From the NCBI GenBank assembly GCA_963703745.1, contig CAVPFL010000004.1, positions 1-64,000 on the forward strand: 64,000 nucleotides of DNA, given 5' to 3'. Below are positions 25,439 to 34,354 of the stretch, one piece after another; position 1 is the first letter of the stretch, and the number at the start of each line of letters is the position of its first letter. The notes beneath the pieces were generated by a model. The model did no database searches, was not told the DNA's origin, and worked only from the letters and a program-made list of their open reading frames with translations. The translations under genes and the position numbers were made by a program. This stretch comes from AP-15 sp963703745 (GTDB taxonomy: Bacteria; Pseudomonadota; Alphaproteobacteria; ATCC43930; CGMCC-115725).

Positions 25439-26497
25439 ATGGACAAACGCATTGCAGTCGTCGGCGCCGGCGCGATCGGCGGCTATACGGGTGGCCATCT
25501 CGCCCATAACGGGTTCGACGTCACCTTGATCGACCCCTGGCCCGAGCATGTCGAGACGATCCGCAAGGATGGGTTGGCGATCGAAGGCATGACCGAGGAG
25601 GAGTTCGTCTGCGCCCGGCCACGAACAATGCATCTGACCGAGGCACAACATCTGGCCAAGGAAAAGCCGATCGACATCGCGATGGTCGCGGTCAAATCCT
25701 ACGACACCGAATGGGCGACCCGGTTCATTTCGCAGTACCTGGCGCCGGACGGCTATGTCGTGTCGCTGCAAAATTGCATGAACGAGGAGCGCATCGCCGG
25801 GATCGTCGGCTGGGACAAGACCGTGGGTGCCATTCCGGCGCTGCTAGGCGCTGAGCTCTATGCGCCGGGCCGGGTGCGCCGGACCGGGGCGCGCGGCGCC
25901 TCGCCTTATGAGGTCTACCGCGTCGGCGAGGTCCATGGCCGCATCACCAAGCGGCTCGAGGAATTGGCGGAGATGATCGCCACCGTCGACACCGTAAAGG
26001 CGACGACGAACCTGTGGGGAGAGCGCTGGTCGAAACTCTGCGTCAATGGCATGGCCAACGGGGTGGCCGCGGCGACCGGCATGTCCGGCAATGAGATGAA
26101 CCGCGACGAAAAAATCCGGCGGCTCAGCATCCGTCTCGCCGGCGAGGGAGTGCGCGTCGGCCAAGCGCTCGGCTATGTGCTCGAGCATATCCGCAGTCAT
26201 GAGCCGGAAACCCTGGCGCGCGCGGCAGGGGGCGATCCCAAGGCGCTCGACGAGATCGAGACACAGATTCTCGCCGGGTTGAGGTCAAACACCCGCAGCG
26301 ATCTGGCACGCCCGTCGATGGGTCAGGACATGTACAAGGGCCGGCGCACCGAGATCGATTTCATCAATGGCGTGATCGCCGAGAAGGGCCGGGAGGTCGG
26401 CGTCCCGACGCCGAGCCACGTCAAGCTGATCGAAGCCGTCAGGCGGGTCGAGCACGGCCAGATCCCGGCCAAGCCGGAGAACCTCTACGGGATCTGA
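25439..26497 (+). CDS. ketopantoate reductase family protein
   Basis: The 352-residue protein has the ApbA/PanE pattern: NAD(P)-binding VVGAGAIGGYTGGHLA at residues 6-21, VKSYDTEWA with the conserved lysine, and the C-terminal helical domain with WGERWSKLCVNGMANG and SMGQDMYKGRRTEIDFINGVI, including the acid and lysine of the active site. It is longer than E. coli PanE (303 residues), and many such proteins reduce other 2-oxo acids, so 2-dehydropantoate is not certain. Confidence 0.8.
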   Translation: MDKRIAVVGAGAIGGYTGGHLAHNGFDVTLIDPWPEHVETIRKDGLAIEGMTEEEFVCARPRTMHLTEAQHLAKEKPIDIAMVAVKSYDTEWATRFISQYLAPDGYVVSLQNCMNEERIAGIVGWDKTVGAIPALLGAELYAPGRVRRTGARGASPYEVYRVGEVHGRITKRLEELAEMIATVDTVKATTNLWGERWSKLCVNGMANGVAAATGMSGNEMNRDEKIRRLSIRLAGEGVRVGQALGYVLEHIRSHEPETLARAAGGDPKALDEIETQILAGLRSNTRSDLARPSMGQDMYKGRRTEIDFINGVIAEKGREVGVPTPSHVKLIEAVRRVEHGQIPAKPENLYGI

Positions 26498-26517
26498 CCC
26501 TCAGCGGCGGCGCACGA

Positions 26518-26970
26518 TCAATCGAGCTTGAGCGGCGCTCCGTCCAGCTCCTCAGCCCGCTCAATCTCGATCAGGACCGCGTGCCCCTGCTTGTCCGGGT
26601 CCCGATCCTTTTCGGGCTGCACAAGTCGGCGCCACACCTCCTCGTAGACCGGCCCCGACCGGTAGATCTTCGCCCGCCCATAAAATCGGGCGATGCCGCC
26701 CTTTGGCAGAACACCTTCCTCGCGCAACTGCGGCTTACGGAAGTAAACTGTCAGCTTGGTTCCGTCGGCGAGGTTTTCGTTGGTTGAGCCTTTGCCGCGC
26801 TCCCACAACCCGATATGCGTGTCGTCGTACACCATCGTGCTGCCGCGCGGGCTTACTTGGGCGAACCCGTTGGGCAACACGCTCCCGACCAAGCACACAT
26901 TTGCCGGGAAGGCGGTGTTGATGTGCGGTTGCAGGACCTTGGGAATTGTCGCCACGGCTCTTTCCTCCAT
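26518..26970 (-). CDS. pyridoxamine 5'-phosphate oxidase family protein
   Basis: The 150-residue product has the split-barrel FMN-binding fold: FPANVCLVGSVLPNGFAQVSPRGSTMVYDD followed by TKLTVYFRKPQL and ARFYGRAKIYRSG. It is shorter than true PdxH and lacks its C-terminal signature, so it is a general flavin- or F420-type reductase-like protein of unknown substrate. It lies six bases downstream of the N-formylglutamate amidohydrolase gene and is probably co-transcribed with it. Confidence 0.72.
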   Translation of the reverse strand: MEERAVATIPKVLQPHINTAFPANVCLVGSVLPNGFAQVSPRGSTMVYDDTHIGLWERGKGSTNENLADGTKLTVYFRKPQLREEGVLPKGGIARFYGRAKIYRSGPVYEEVWRRLVQPEKDRDPDKQGHAVLIEIERAEELDGAPLKLD

Positions 26971-26976
26971 CGGCGT

Positions 26977-27858
26977 TCAAACAGGGTTCTCGACAGGGCG
27001 CTCTTCGAGACGAGCGCTTGCGAAGCGCTGGAGCGCCGCGATCAGTTCAGTGATGTCGGCACGCACCTGATCGAAGCCACGGCTCTTTTCCAAGGTCTTC
27101 TGGTCCATGTAGAGCGCACGATCGACCTCGATTTGCAGGCTGTGTCGGTGCATCGCCGGGCGTCCTTGCCGCTTGACGATCTCGACACCCTTGTAGACCT
27201 CGTTGATGCGCACCGTGTAGCCGCGCGCACGCAATACTTGGGCGACAAAATCGGTGAATTCCGGCTCGCAAGTCGTGCCGTCGCGATCGCCCAGCACGAA
27301 ATCGGCGCAATGCCCACCCTTCTTACCGTTCTTGCTGCTGCGCTGGGACGGCATCGAATGGCAGTTTACATGCCAGACGGCCCCGAATTTGCCGTGGGCA
27401 CGCTGGCAGGCCTCGTCGAGTACACGGTGGTAGGGCGCGTGGCAGCGGTCGAGGCGGCCGCGGATCTCGTCGATACTGAGCTTTCGGTCGTAGATCGGGA
27501 TGCCGGCCTTTGCGACCCGGCGCACCAGGCCGAGCCCGGATCGCGTCTTGTGCGATGGGGCGAGAGGCGACGGCCACTTCCCGTCGATTAGCGCCGAATC
27601 GAGATCGTCGACCGCCCGGTTCGGATCGAGATAGCTGCGCGGAAAAACCGCCCCGATCAATGTCGCGCCGAGTGCAGGTGCCGCGCTGTAGAGCTCGTCG
27701 ACATAGGTGTCCTCGGCCCTGCGCAGCACGTCGAACGGGCAGCAGAATTGGAAATCTTCAGGATAGCTCGACCCACTGTGCGGCGAATCGAAGACCAGCG
27801 GCATTTCCGCAGCTTGCGGATCGCGGCGCCACAGCACACCGGGGATCTCGAAGCTCAT
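26977..27858 (-). CDS. N-formylglutamate amidohydrolase family protein
   Basis: The product has 293 residues from the ATG at 27858 (MSFEIPGVLWRRD); an upstream in-frame start at 27933 gives a less typical leader. Zinc-binding motifs of the family are FDSPHSGSSYP, AVDDLD-adjacent SYLDPNRAVDDLD, and VNCHSMPS. In histidine utilisation the enzyme removes formate from N-formylglutamate, but no hut genes are near. The opposite-facing neighbour is an AstE/AspA-like enzyme, so both may act on N-acyl amino acids. Confidence 0.85.
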   Translation of the reverse strand: MSFEIPGVLWRRDPQAAEMPLVFDSPHSGSSYPEDFQFCCPFDVLRRAEDTYVDELYSAAPALGATLIGAVFPRSYLDPNRAVDDLDSALIDGKWPSPLAPSHKTRSGLGLVRRVAKAGIPIYDRKLSIDEIRGRLDRCHAPYHRVLDEACQRAHGKFGAVWHVNCHSMPSQRSSKNGKKGGHCADFVLGDRDGTTCEPEFTDFVAQVLRARGYTVRINEVYKGVEIVKRQGRPAMHRHSLQIEVDRALYMDQKTLEKSRGFDQVRADITELIAALQRFASARLEERPVENPV

Positions 27859-28015
27859 CCTGGCAAGCTCGTTCCTTGGTCTGACGATACCGTGCCCCCG
27901 AGCGAATTTACGCATGGGCCCGGCGCCGGGCAAGTTTCGCTATCGCCTCCAGCGTGACGCGACGGCCGAACGCGTGCAAAATGGGCCTCTGCCCCTTGAA
28001 TAAGCGGAGCGCCGC

Positions 28016-28975
28016 GTGCCCGACCCGAACTATGCAATCGAGCTGACCCCTCCGGACATCGAGCCTTACCGAGCCGGCAATACCGGGATCGATTACGTCA
28101 CCACCCTCGACAGCGGTACAGCCGGACCGCACGTCCTCGTCACCGCGGTGACCCACGGCAACGAGATCTGCGGCGCGATAGCGCTCGATCGGCTGTTTCG
28201 CGCCGGGCTGCGGCCGCGACGGGGTAAGCTGACGTTGGCCTTCGACAACGTAGCCGCCTATCGCAGCTTCGAGCGCCGGGTGCCTACCGCCTCGCGTTTT
28301 GTTGACGAGGATTTCAACCGGCTGTGGGCGCCCGGGACCCTTGACGGCGCGCGCCAGTCGACCGAGCTCGCCCGCGCCCGCGCCTTGCGTCCCATTGTCG
28401 ACGCCGCCGATTTCCTGCTCGACATCCACTCGATGCAATATGCGACCGCTCCCTTGATGCTGGCGGGCACGCTCGATCGATCGCTGGCGTTGGCGCGGCG
28501 GGTCGGCATCCCCGAGCTGATCATGTGCGATGCCGGTCACGCGGCGGGGCCGCGGATGCGTGACTATGGCGGGTTCGGCGATCCTGCCTCGGCCAAGACG
28601 GCACTCCTGATCGAGGCCGGCCAGCATTGGGAGCGCCGCGCCGCCGAGGTCGCGACCGATGTCATGCTGAGATTCCTGATCGCGGTCGGTACTTTATCGC
28701 GCGAAGATGCGAGGCCCCTCGGCGGACCGGATTTCGACACCCATCCGCGTCAGCGGGTCATCCAGGTCACCGAAGCCGTCACGATCACCGGCGAAACCTT
28801 CGAATTCGTCCAGGATTTCCGCGGGCTCGAGGTGCTGCCGCAAAAGGGCACGTTGATCGGTCGCGACGACGGGCGCGAGGTGCGCACGCCCTACGATGAT
28901 TGCGTGCTGATCATGCCGTCGCGGCGGCTGGTCAAGGGGCAGACCGCCGTCCGCCTCGGCCGCTACGTCGCGTGA
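28016..28975 (+). CDS. succinylglutamate desuccinylase/aspartoacylase family protein
   Basis: This 319-residue zinc carboxypeptidase-like protein has AVTHGNEICGAIAL with the His and Glu ligands, VDEDFNRLW and LLDIHSMQ with the third ligand. The glutamate acting as base is probably in LIEAGQHWE. It starts with GTG at 28016. The family removes acyl groups from N-acyl amino acids or diamino acids. The stop overlaps the next gene as GTGA. The specific substrate is not clear; the C-terminal extension is of the length seen in AstE-like proteins. Confidence 0.8.
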   Translation: MPDPNYAIELTPPDIEPYRAGNTGIDYVTTLDSGTAGPHVLVTAVTHGNEICGAIALDRLFRAGLRPRRGKLTLAFDNVAAYRSFERRVPTASRFVDEDFNRLWAPGTLDGARQSTELARARALRPIVDAADFLLDIHSMQYATAPLMLAGTLDRSLALARRVGIPELIMCDAGHAAGPRMRDYGGFGDPASAKTALLIEAGQHWERRAAEVATDVMLRFLIAVGTLSREDARPLGGPDFDTHPRQRVIQVTEAVTITGETFEFVQDFRGLEVLPQKGTLIGRDDGREVRTPYDDCVLIMPSRRLVKGQTAVRLGRYVA

Positions 28976-29502
28976 AGGCGCCGGTCGACCGCACTATCCC
29001 CGCCGCCGCTGCCAAGCGCAGTTTCCCGCCGATCGTGGACGCGCGGGCGCGAATTCTGGTGCTGGGCACCCTCCCGGGCGAGGAGTCACTGCGTCGCCGC
29101 GAATACTACGCCCACCCGCGCAACCTGTTTTGGCCGATCGTCTTCGGCTTGTTCGGCACCACTCCCGCGGTGGATTACGCGGAGAGGCTGGCCTTTGTCA
29201 TGGCGCATCGGATCGCCCTCTGGGACGTGTGCGAGTTGGGCGAACGCGACGCGAGCGCCGATTCATCGATCCGCAGCGAGCGGCCGAACGCGATCGACCG
29301 GCTGCTCGAAGCCCATCCACTGATCCGCGCCGTCGCCTTCAACGGCACCACCGCGCGGCGCCTCTACGACCGCCATTTCGCGCGGCGCTCGGATCTCGCC
29401 TATCTGGCGCTGCCCTCGACGAGCCCGGCGCATGCCCGGCTGGATTTTGCGGCCAAGCTCGCGCGTTGGACGGCCTTGCGCGAGGCGCTTTTGGCCTTTT
29501 GA
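28972..29502 (+). CDS. DNA-deoxyinosine/uracil glycosylase (UDG superfamily)
   Basis: The 176-residue protein belongs to the uracil-DNA glycosylase superfamily. Its ARILVLGTLPGEESLRRREYYAHPRNLFW matches the group annotated as DNA-deoxyinosine glycosylase, related to MUG, with YYAHPRNLFWPIV as the typical extension. A second motif, LPSTSPAHARL, is close to the end. It starts with GTG overlapping the preceding stop. It would remove hypoxanthine or uracil from DNA. Motif assignment is by family resemblance only. Confidence 0.82.
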   Translation: MKAPVDRTIPAAAAKRSFPPIVDARARILVLGTLPGEESLRRREYYAHPRNLFWPIVFGLFGTTPAVDYAERLAFVMAHRIALWDVCELGERDASADSSIRSERPNAIDRLLEAHPLIRAVAFNGTTARRLYDRHFARRSDLAYLALPSTSPAHARLDFAAKLARWTALREALLAF

Positions 29503-29748
29503 GTGCAGTTAAAAACAACGAAAATCGCGTCGTTCTCATCGAACGGTCTTAATATTCAGCTAAAATCATAAGTATATCAGCCTCTTACTTGACGGGTCGA
29601 GGGCTCGGATAGCAACGAAATTTTCCGCGCTGATCAACGAATTCAGGCCACCCGGGAACCCGAAATACAACAAAATCGACGGGCGTCCAAAAGGCGAGAC
29701 TCCACCCGGCGAGATCGCGGCCCTTGCGGGAGGCGTTCACTCTCTCTA
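29503..29748. other. spacer upstream of vapBC
   Basis: This stretch is locally AT-rich (29510-29590), unlike the flanking genes. A minus-strand open frame from 29585 contains AFWTPVDFVVFRVPGWPEF, which reads like protein but has no recognised family or start, so I do not call it a gene. Confidence 0.35.
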
Positions 29749-29776
29749 TGTGTATCATACCAGCAAATCGTACACA
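29749..29776. promoter_or_regulatory. likely VapB operator (TGTGTA ... TACACA)
   Basis: TGTGTA at 29749-29754 and TACACA at 29771-29776 form an inverted repeat with 16 bases between, ending ten bases before the vapB start. Toxin-antitoxin operons of this type are repressed by the antitoxin binding such palindromes. Confidence 0.5.
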
Positions 29777-29786
29777 AGAGCTAGCC

Positions 29787-29990
29787 ATGCGAACCAATAT
29801 CGAAATCGACGACGAGCTGATCCGGGAAGCCCTTCGGGTCTCAGGGCTCAAGACCAAACGCGCGGTCGTGGAGGCCGGACTCCGGATGTTGCTGCGTCTC
29901 AAGAGGCAGGAGGACATCCTTAACCTGGTGGGAAAGGTGCATTGGGAAGGCAATCTGGACGAGAGCCGTCAAGGCCGTGACTTCACGTGA
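29787..29990 (+). CDS. vapB: VapB-type antitoxin
   Basis: The 67-residue product is a ribbon-helix-helix antitoxin: MRTNIEIDDELIREALRVSG then KTKRAVVEAGLRMLLRLKRQEDI, and a C-terminal toxin-binding tail KVHWEGNLDESRQGRDFT. The start at 29787 is chosen over an upstream ATG at 29724 because the family begins exactly MRTNIEID. It overlaps the vapC start by four bases. Confidence 0.9.
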   Translation: MRTNIEIDDELIREALRVSGLKTKRAVVEAGLRMLLRLKRQEDILNLVGKVHWEGNLDESRQGRDFT

Positions 29991-30375
29991 TCCTCGTCGA
30001 CAGCTCGGTGTGGATCGATCTTCTCAATAATATCGTCACCGATCCGGTCCACCGGCTTCGAGCGCTGATACCGACGACACCGCTGCTGATCGGAGACCTG
30101 ATCTTGTGCGAGGTCTTGCAAGGTTTTCGGACAGAAGCGCAGGCGAGGCTTGTTGAACGGTCGCTCCGGCGGTTCGAGGCGGTCTCGCTGATCGACTCCG
30201 AGCTGGCGGTGAAGCGGCTGGAAACTACCGCTTCCTACGCCGCCGCGGGGTCACGGTTCGAAAGACGATCGACTTGATTATCGGCACCTTTTGCATCGAA
30301 CGCGGTCACAGACTGTTGCACAGCGACCGAGACTTCGCGCCGATGGAGAGCCTTCTCGGTTTGCAGACCGCCTGA
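29987..30375 (+). pseudogene. vapC: VapC-type PIN toxin, frameshifted
   Basis: The gene starts with GTG and gives MILVDSSVWIDLLNN with the first catalytic aspartate, then a normal PIN body up to about ELAVKRLE. Near 30222 a single base is lost. The frame then reads nonsense to 30277, while the neighbouring frame gives the expected second half: YRFLRRRGVTVRKTIDLII then FCIERGHRLLHSDRDF, with the distal acids, and a stop at 30375. VapC toxins are RNases acting on tRNA or rRNA; this one lacks its C-terminal acidic residues in the readable frame and is presumably dead. The antitoxin gene is intact. Confidence 0.88.
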
Positions 30376-30517
30376 CCTGGCGGGCGAGTGGGGTGGACGA
30401 GATCGTGCATAGCTGAAGTGCAAGCGGCAGCGGACTCCCAACCGTCCTTACCTTTATGATCCTGCCGAATAGCGGGTTAACGAGCGCCCGAATTAGACGT
30501 CTTGGGAGGAACGAAAG

Positions 30518-31684
30518 ATGACCGAAAAGACTGTTCGACGGCAATCCGTATCGCGCCGGACGTTGCTGAGCGGGACGGCCGGGCTCTTGGGCGGGGCGGC
30601 GCTGTCTTCCGGCGCGGCACTCGCCCAGAACACAGCACCCGCGAGCACCGGCGGGGTCGTCAATTCTCCCGCCAGCCCGCGTTACCCCGATCCGGCCTGG
30701 CTCGCGCTGCGGCAGGAGGAGATCATCGAGCCTGGGCTGGAGATCGTCGATCCCCACCATCATTTGTGGGACCGCCCCGGGAACCGTTTTCTGATCAACG
30801 AATTGCTCGCCGACACCAACAGCGGCCACAACATCACCCAAACGGTTTTTATCGAGTGCGGCTCGATGTACCGCGCCGAGGGCCCGGTCGAAATGAAGCC
30901 CGTCGGCGAAACCGAGTTCGTCAATGGAACAGCGGCGATGAGTGCGAGCGGCCAGTATGGGCCGACGCGGCTGTGCCATGGCATTGTCGGTCATGCTGAT
31001 TTGCGGCTCGGCGACGCGGTCGCGAAAGTCCTCGACGCGCAGATCGCTGCAGGGGACGGCCGCTTTCGCGGCATTCGCCATTCCGTCACCTGGGATCAGA
31101 GTGACGAGCTGGCCAAAGCGCGCACTAATCCGCCGAAGGGACAAATGTTCGATCCCACCTGGCGCGCCGGCTTTGCGCGTCTGGCGCCCCTCAACCTGAC
31201 CTTCGAGGCCTGGCTTTACCATCACCAGCTCACCGATCTTGCCGACCTTGCCCGCGCCTTCCCGCAAACCACGATCATCCTCAACCATGTCGGCGGCCCG
31301 GTCGGGATCGGACCCTACAAGGACAAGAAGGCCGAGACCTTTGCGCAATGGAAGGCCGGCATCAACGAGGTCGGCAAGTCGCAAAATGTCGTCGTCAAGC
31401 TCGGCGGGCTCGGCATGACGTTTGGCATGTTTGATTTCTATGCACGCGAGAAACCGCCCTCGTCGACCGACCTCGAGACTGCCTACAGGCCCTACATCGA
31501 AACGTGTATCGCGGCGTTCGGCGTGAATCGCTCAATGTTTGAGAGCAACTTCCCGCCGGACGGAGCCAGCTCGAGCTATCCGATCTTGTGGAACGCTTTC
31601 AAACGCTTGGCCGCCGGATACTCGGCATCCGAGAAGGCGAAGCTGTTCAGCGGCACGGCCAAGCGCGTCTACCGGCTGGCGTGA
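30518..31684 (+). CDS. Tat-exported amidohydrolase family protein
   Basis: The 388-residue product starts with a twin-arginine leader, SVSRRTLLSGTAGLLGG, cleaved probably after ALAQ. The rest is a metal-dependent TIM-barrel hydrolase of the amidohydrolase 2 family: VDPHHHLWD with H80-x-H82, the histidine of GIVGHADL, ILNHVGGPVG, and FESNFPPDG with the distal metal ligand region. Some relatives hydrolyse lactones or decarboxylate aromatic acids. The ATG follows GGGAGGAAC. The substrate is unknown. Confidence 0.83.
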   Translation: MTEKTVRRQSVSRRTLLSGTAGLLGGAALSSGAALAQNTAPASTGGVVNSPASPRYPDPAWLALRQEEIIEPGLEIVDPHHHLWDRPGNRFLINELLADTNSGHNITQTVFIECGSMYRAEGPVEMKPVGETEFVNGTAAMSASGQYGPTRLCHGIVGHADLRLGDAVAKVLDAQIAAGDGRFRGIRHSVTWDQSDELAKARTNPPKGQMFDPTWRAGFARLAPLNLTFEAWLYHHQLTDLADLARAFPQTTIILNHVGGPVGIGPYKDKKAETFAQWKAGINEVGKSQNVVVKLGGLGMTFGMFDFYAREKPPSSTDLETAYRPYIETCIAAFGVNRSMFESNFPPDGASSSYPILWNAFKRLAAGYSASEKAKLFSGTAKRVYRLA

Positions 31685-32039
31685 TTTTCGAAGCGTTCCC
31701 CAAGAAGAGCATGTGAGGGAATTGACCGCGCAGTCAATCACCTCGCCCCGCCTGGCGGGGAGAGGTCGGAAACCGCGCTCGGCGCGGCATCCGGTGAGGG
31801 GCAAGCTTCCTCCCCACCTGCAGGCGCTGTGCAGTCGCGAGCAGACCCCTCACCCCGACCCTCTCCCCGCAAGCGGGGCGAGGGAGTGCCGCGCGGCTCT
31901 GATCCACCAATGCCGATTTCTGTCACACGTGCTTCCCACGGGAATGACGACTGACTTTCTGCTCTTGCGCGATTAATTTCGGCCGGATCACCGGTCCCGG
32001 TCGCTCTGCGCAGTGCCGTATTGGGGAGGAGAGGGCAAC
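31685..32039. other. spacer with palindromic repeats, MFS upstream region
   Basis: No gene is supported. The first half is taken by two copies of the CCCTCACC/GGTGAGGG repeat; the part from 31900 should hold the promoter of the MFS gene, whose ribosome site is GGGGAGGAGAGGG. Confidence 0.5.
31740..31888. repeat. palindromic repeat pair (CCTCGCCCCGC / GCGGGGCGAGG)
   Basis: Two inverted copies of the intergenic repeat family: ACCTCGCCCCGCCTGGCGGGGAGAGG at 31740 onward, closed by CCGGTGAGGGG, and CCCTCACCCCGACCCTCTCC then CCGCAAGCGGGGCGAGGG ending near 31883. They lie after the amidohydrolase stop, and may form a long hairpin that doubles as a terminator. Confidence 0.8.
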
Positions 32040-33335
32040 ATGCTGTTGTTCGGCTTCAACGGTCGCGCCACCAGAAATTTCCTGATCCTTCTGCTATCGA
32101 TGCACTACATCCTGTTTATCGACCGCGTAAACCTGGCCGCCGCGGCACCCGTGATGCAGCAGGACCTCGGCCTCAGCAATTTGGCACTCGGCCTCGCCTT
32201 CTCGGCCTTCAACTACTCCTATGCCCCGTTTCAGCTAGTCGGGGGCTGGTTTGCCGACCGCTTTGGCGCGCGGCGCACGCTGACGGTCTGCGGCCTGGCG
32301 TGGTCGCTGACGACCATCGCGACCGGGGCGGTGACCGGGCTTGCTTCGTTGTTTGCGGTTCGCCTTGTGCTCGGCATGGGCGAGGGTGCGACGTTGCCGG
32401 CGGCGACCCGTGCGGTCTCGAAATGGACCCCGATCGAGAAGCGTGGCACCGCGATCGGGGCCACCCACGCCGCCGGGCGCCTCGGCGCGGGAACGGCGGC
32501 GCCGATCGTCGCCTTTCTGATCACCTGGTTCTCCTGGCGTTTTTCATTCGTCGCGGTCGGCATTCTGTCAACTGTCTGGGCGGTCGTCTGGTGGTGGTAT
32601 TTCTACGAGGATCCGCGCCAGCACCCGCGCATCACCAGCGCCGAGCTTGCCGCGTTGCCAGCCACTGATCACGCAACCTTGGCCGGTTCCGGCCCGGTGC
32701 CGTGGCGGCGCCTGATTCCCCGCGTGGCGCCGTTGATGATCGTCTATTTCTGCCAGGGCTGGACCGGCTGGCTGTTTGTGACCTGGATGCCGTCCTTGTT
32801 GCAGAAAAACTATGGTGTCGAGATCAAGAAATCGGCATTCCTCTACATGGCACTGTTGTTCTCCGGGTTTTTCGCCGAGCTGATCGGCGGGTTGACCACC
32901 GACTCGCTCTTGCGCCGCACCGGGAGCCTGCAGATTGCGCGTTCGCTGATGATCGCCGGCAGCTGGGTTTTCGCCGTGGCGGGGCTGGTGCCGGTGATCC
33001 TCTTCCACGACATGGTTATCGGGGTGTCCGGCTTCATGGTCACGGTGTTCTTTCTCGGCTTTGCAATCTCGCCGCTATGGACCGCGACGATGGACATCGC
33101 ACCCGACTACGCCGGCACTTCGAGCTCGCTGATGAATGCCTCCGGCGCCGTCGCCGGCATTCTCTCGCCGGTCGCCTTCGCCTGGATCCTCGACCGCACC
33201 GGCAGCTGGACGCTGCCGTTCGCGGTCTCGGTCTGTCTGTTGCTGCTCGCCATCGTCATGACCTATTGGATCCGGCCGAACCGCCCGATCGAGGCCGTTC
33301 CCAGCCTCGGCCGCTTGGCGGTAGCAGGAGAGTAG
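32040..33335 (+). CDS. MFS transporter, anion:cation symporter type
   Basis: The 431-residue protein has twelve predicted membrane helices. The N-terminal half shows the family A-like motif GGWFADRFGARRT between helices 2 and 3 and RLVLGMGEGATLPAATRAVSKW, which is characteristic of the ACS family (hexuronate, phthalate, glucarate and tartrate carriers). The ATG at 32040 follows GGGGAGGAGAGGG. Substrate is not deducible; it follows an exported amidohydrolase, so an organic acid is a reasonable guess. Confidence 0.87.
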   Translation: MLLFGFNGRATRNFLILLLSMHYILFIDRVNLAAAAPVMQQDLGLSNLALGLAFSAFNYSYAPFQLVGGWFADRFGARRTLTVCGLAWSLTTIATGAVTGLASLFAVRLVLGMGEGATLPAATRAVSKWTPIEKRGTAIGATHAAGRLGAGTAAPIVAFLITWFSWRFSFVAVGILSTVWAVVWWWYFYEDPRQHPRITSAELAALPATDHATLAGSGPVPWRRLIPRVAPLMIVYFCQGWTGWLFVTWMPSLLQKNYGVEIKKSAFLYMALLFSGFFAELIGGLTTDSLLRRTGSLQIARSLMIAGSWVFAVAGLVPVILFHDMVIGVSGFMVTVFFLGFAISPLWTATMDIAPDYAGTSSSLMNASGAVAGILSPVAFAWILDRTGSWTLPFAVSVCLLLLAIVMTYWIRPNRPIEAVPSLGRLAVAGE

Positions 33336-33556
33336 CTGGGTACGAACCGAAATCCCGATGGGGATGATGTCGAGTCAGACATGGCAATTACCGCACCAAA
33401 TCGCTGACTCGGATGGTTAAGCAAGGGATTCCCCGCGGCGACAAGGAGACCGATCGCCGGCGCTTTAACGCGCACCAAGGCGAGCACCTTTGAACTAAAC
33501 CCATGGCACCTAGATGGTACGGCGCGCCCCAATTTTTCGATGGTCAAGAGGCTGAA

Positions 33557-34030
33557 ATGGCATACGAAAGGCTGGACCAAGCACTTCGACAGCTGAAAAC
33601 AGATCGCGAGCGTGCGGAGGCGACCGAAAGCCAACGAAAAAAGGCGGACGCCGAAGCCGGGATCCGGTTCGCGCAAATCAAGTCCGCGGTAATCGGGCCG
33701 ATTTTCGATGAGGTCGTTGCCCGCTTAGTGGCCGAAGGTTTCTTCGGGGAAACGATAGACGAACAAAACGACGCTTCTGGTCCAATCTCCCTCAACGTGA
33801 ATTTATCGGAGGATGAAGGATTTAACCGACAGGGCAGCCTCCAGGTACGGTTTGATCCAGATAAACATACATGTGAATTTGGAAAGTCAACGACGGCCAA
33901 GACAGCATCAACAACTCAAATAGTATTCGATGACAGACATTATAAATTTGACGAAATCACCGAGGAGCTGATTCGCGAGACTGCCGAACAATTCGTGCTC
34001 GATTTGATTGCTGGGAAACCCGTTAGTTGA
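33557..34030 (+). CDS. hypothetical protein with N-terminal coiled coil
   Basis: A 157-residue protein I do not recognise. The first 45 residues (AYERLDQALRQLKTDRERAEATESQRKKADAEA) look like a coiled coil; the rest is soluble and acidic with LNVNLSEDEGFNRQGSLQVRF, probably beta-rich. The codon use is less GC-biased than that of the chromosome genes on either side. The ATG at 33557 follows AGAGG; a start at 33503 is in frame. It marks the beginning of the accessory island. Confidence 0.55.
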   Translation: MAYERLDQALRQLKTDRERAEATESQRKKADAEAGIRFAQIKSAVIGPIFDEVVARLVAEGFFGETIDEQNDASGPISLNVNLSEDEGFNRQGSLQVRFDPDKHTCEFGKSTTAKTASTTQIVFDDRHYKFDEITEELIRETAEQFVLDLIAGKPVS

Positions 34031-34267
34031 GAAGTCCCGCCTCACGGGCCTTGGACAACGGCGACAGGTCGAGATGCACAGACCACAACATCTAGCCCGG
34101 AAATGCCTCGCCGGGGCCGGCTTCGTCGCGACCGTCTCGGGAACGGCGTTGATGCAGGGTGCGCCGATTATGGCATTCTTCGACCACACGGGATGAGGCC
34201 GAGGTCGTTGAGGGCACAAGCGATGATTTTCCGCCCATCCCAGGCGATTTTACGGAGACCCTCGATC
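34031..34267. other. non-coding, degraded accessory DNA
   Basis: Short open frames only on both strands, none recognisable. I see no RNA gene or repeat. It leads into a recombinase relic. Confidence 0.4.
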
Positions 34268-34354
34268 ACGTTAAGCGTCAACGCGCGACGCTCGCGGAAC
34301 TCGCGCGCAGTTATGACGTGAGTGCCAGCACGATATCGCCACACCTGCCTTAAA
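34268..34354 (+). pseudogene. relic of a serine recombinase C-terminus (HTH)
   Basis: The frame ends HVKRQRATLAELARSYDVSASTISPHLP and a stop, which is the helix-turn-helix tail of resolvase/invertase recombinases. Bases 34283-34310 are identical to 37687-37714 in the second recombinase of this island (28 bases). Nothing upstream resembles the catalytic domain, so only the 3' end of an older copy remains. Confidence 0.6.

Noticed and set aside
30278..31384. A 368-codon minus-strand frame opposite the Tat amidohydrolase
   Set aside because: Antisense shadow of a clear enzyme gene with a Tat leader.
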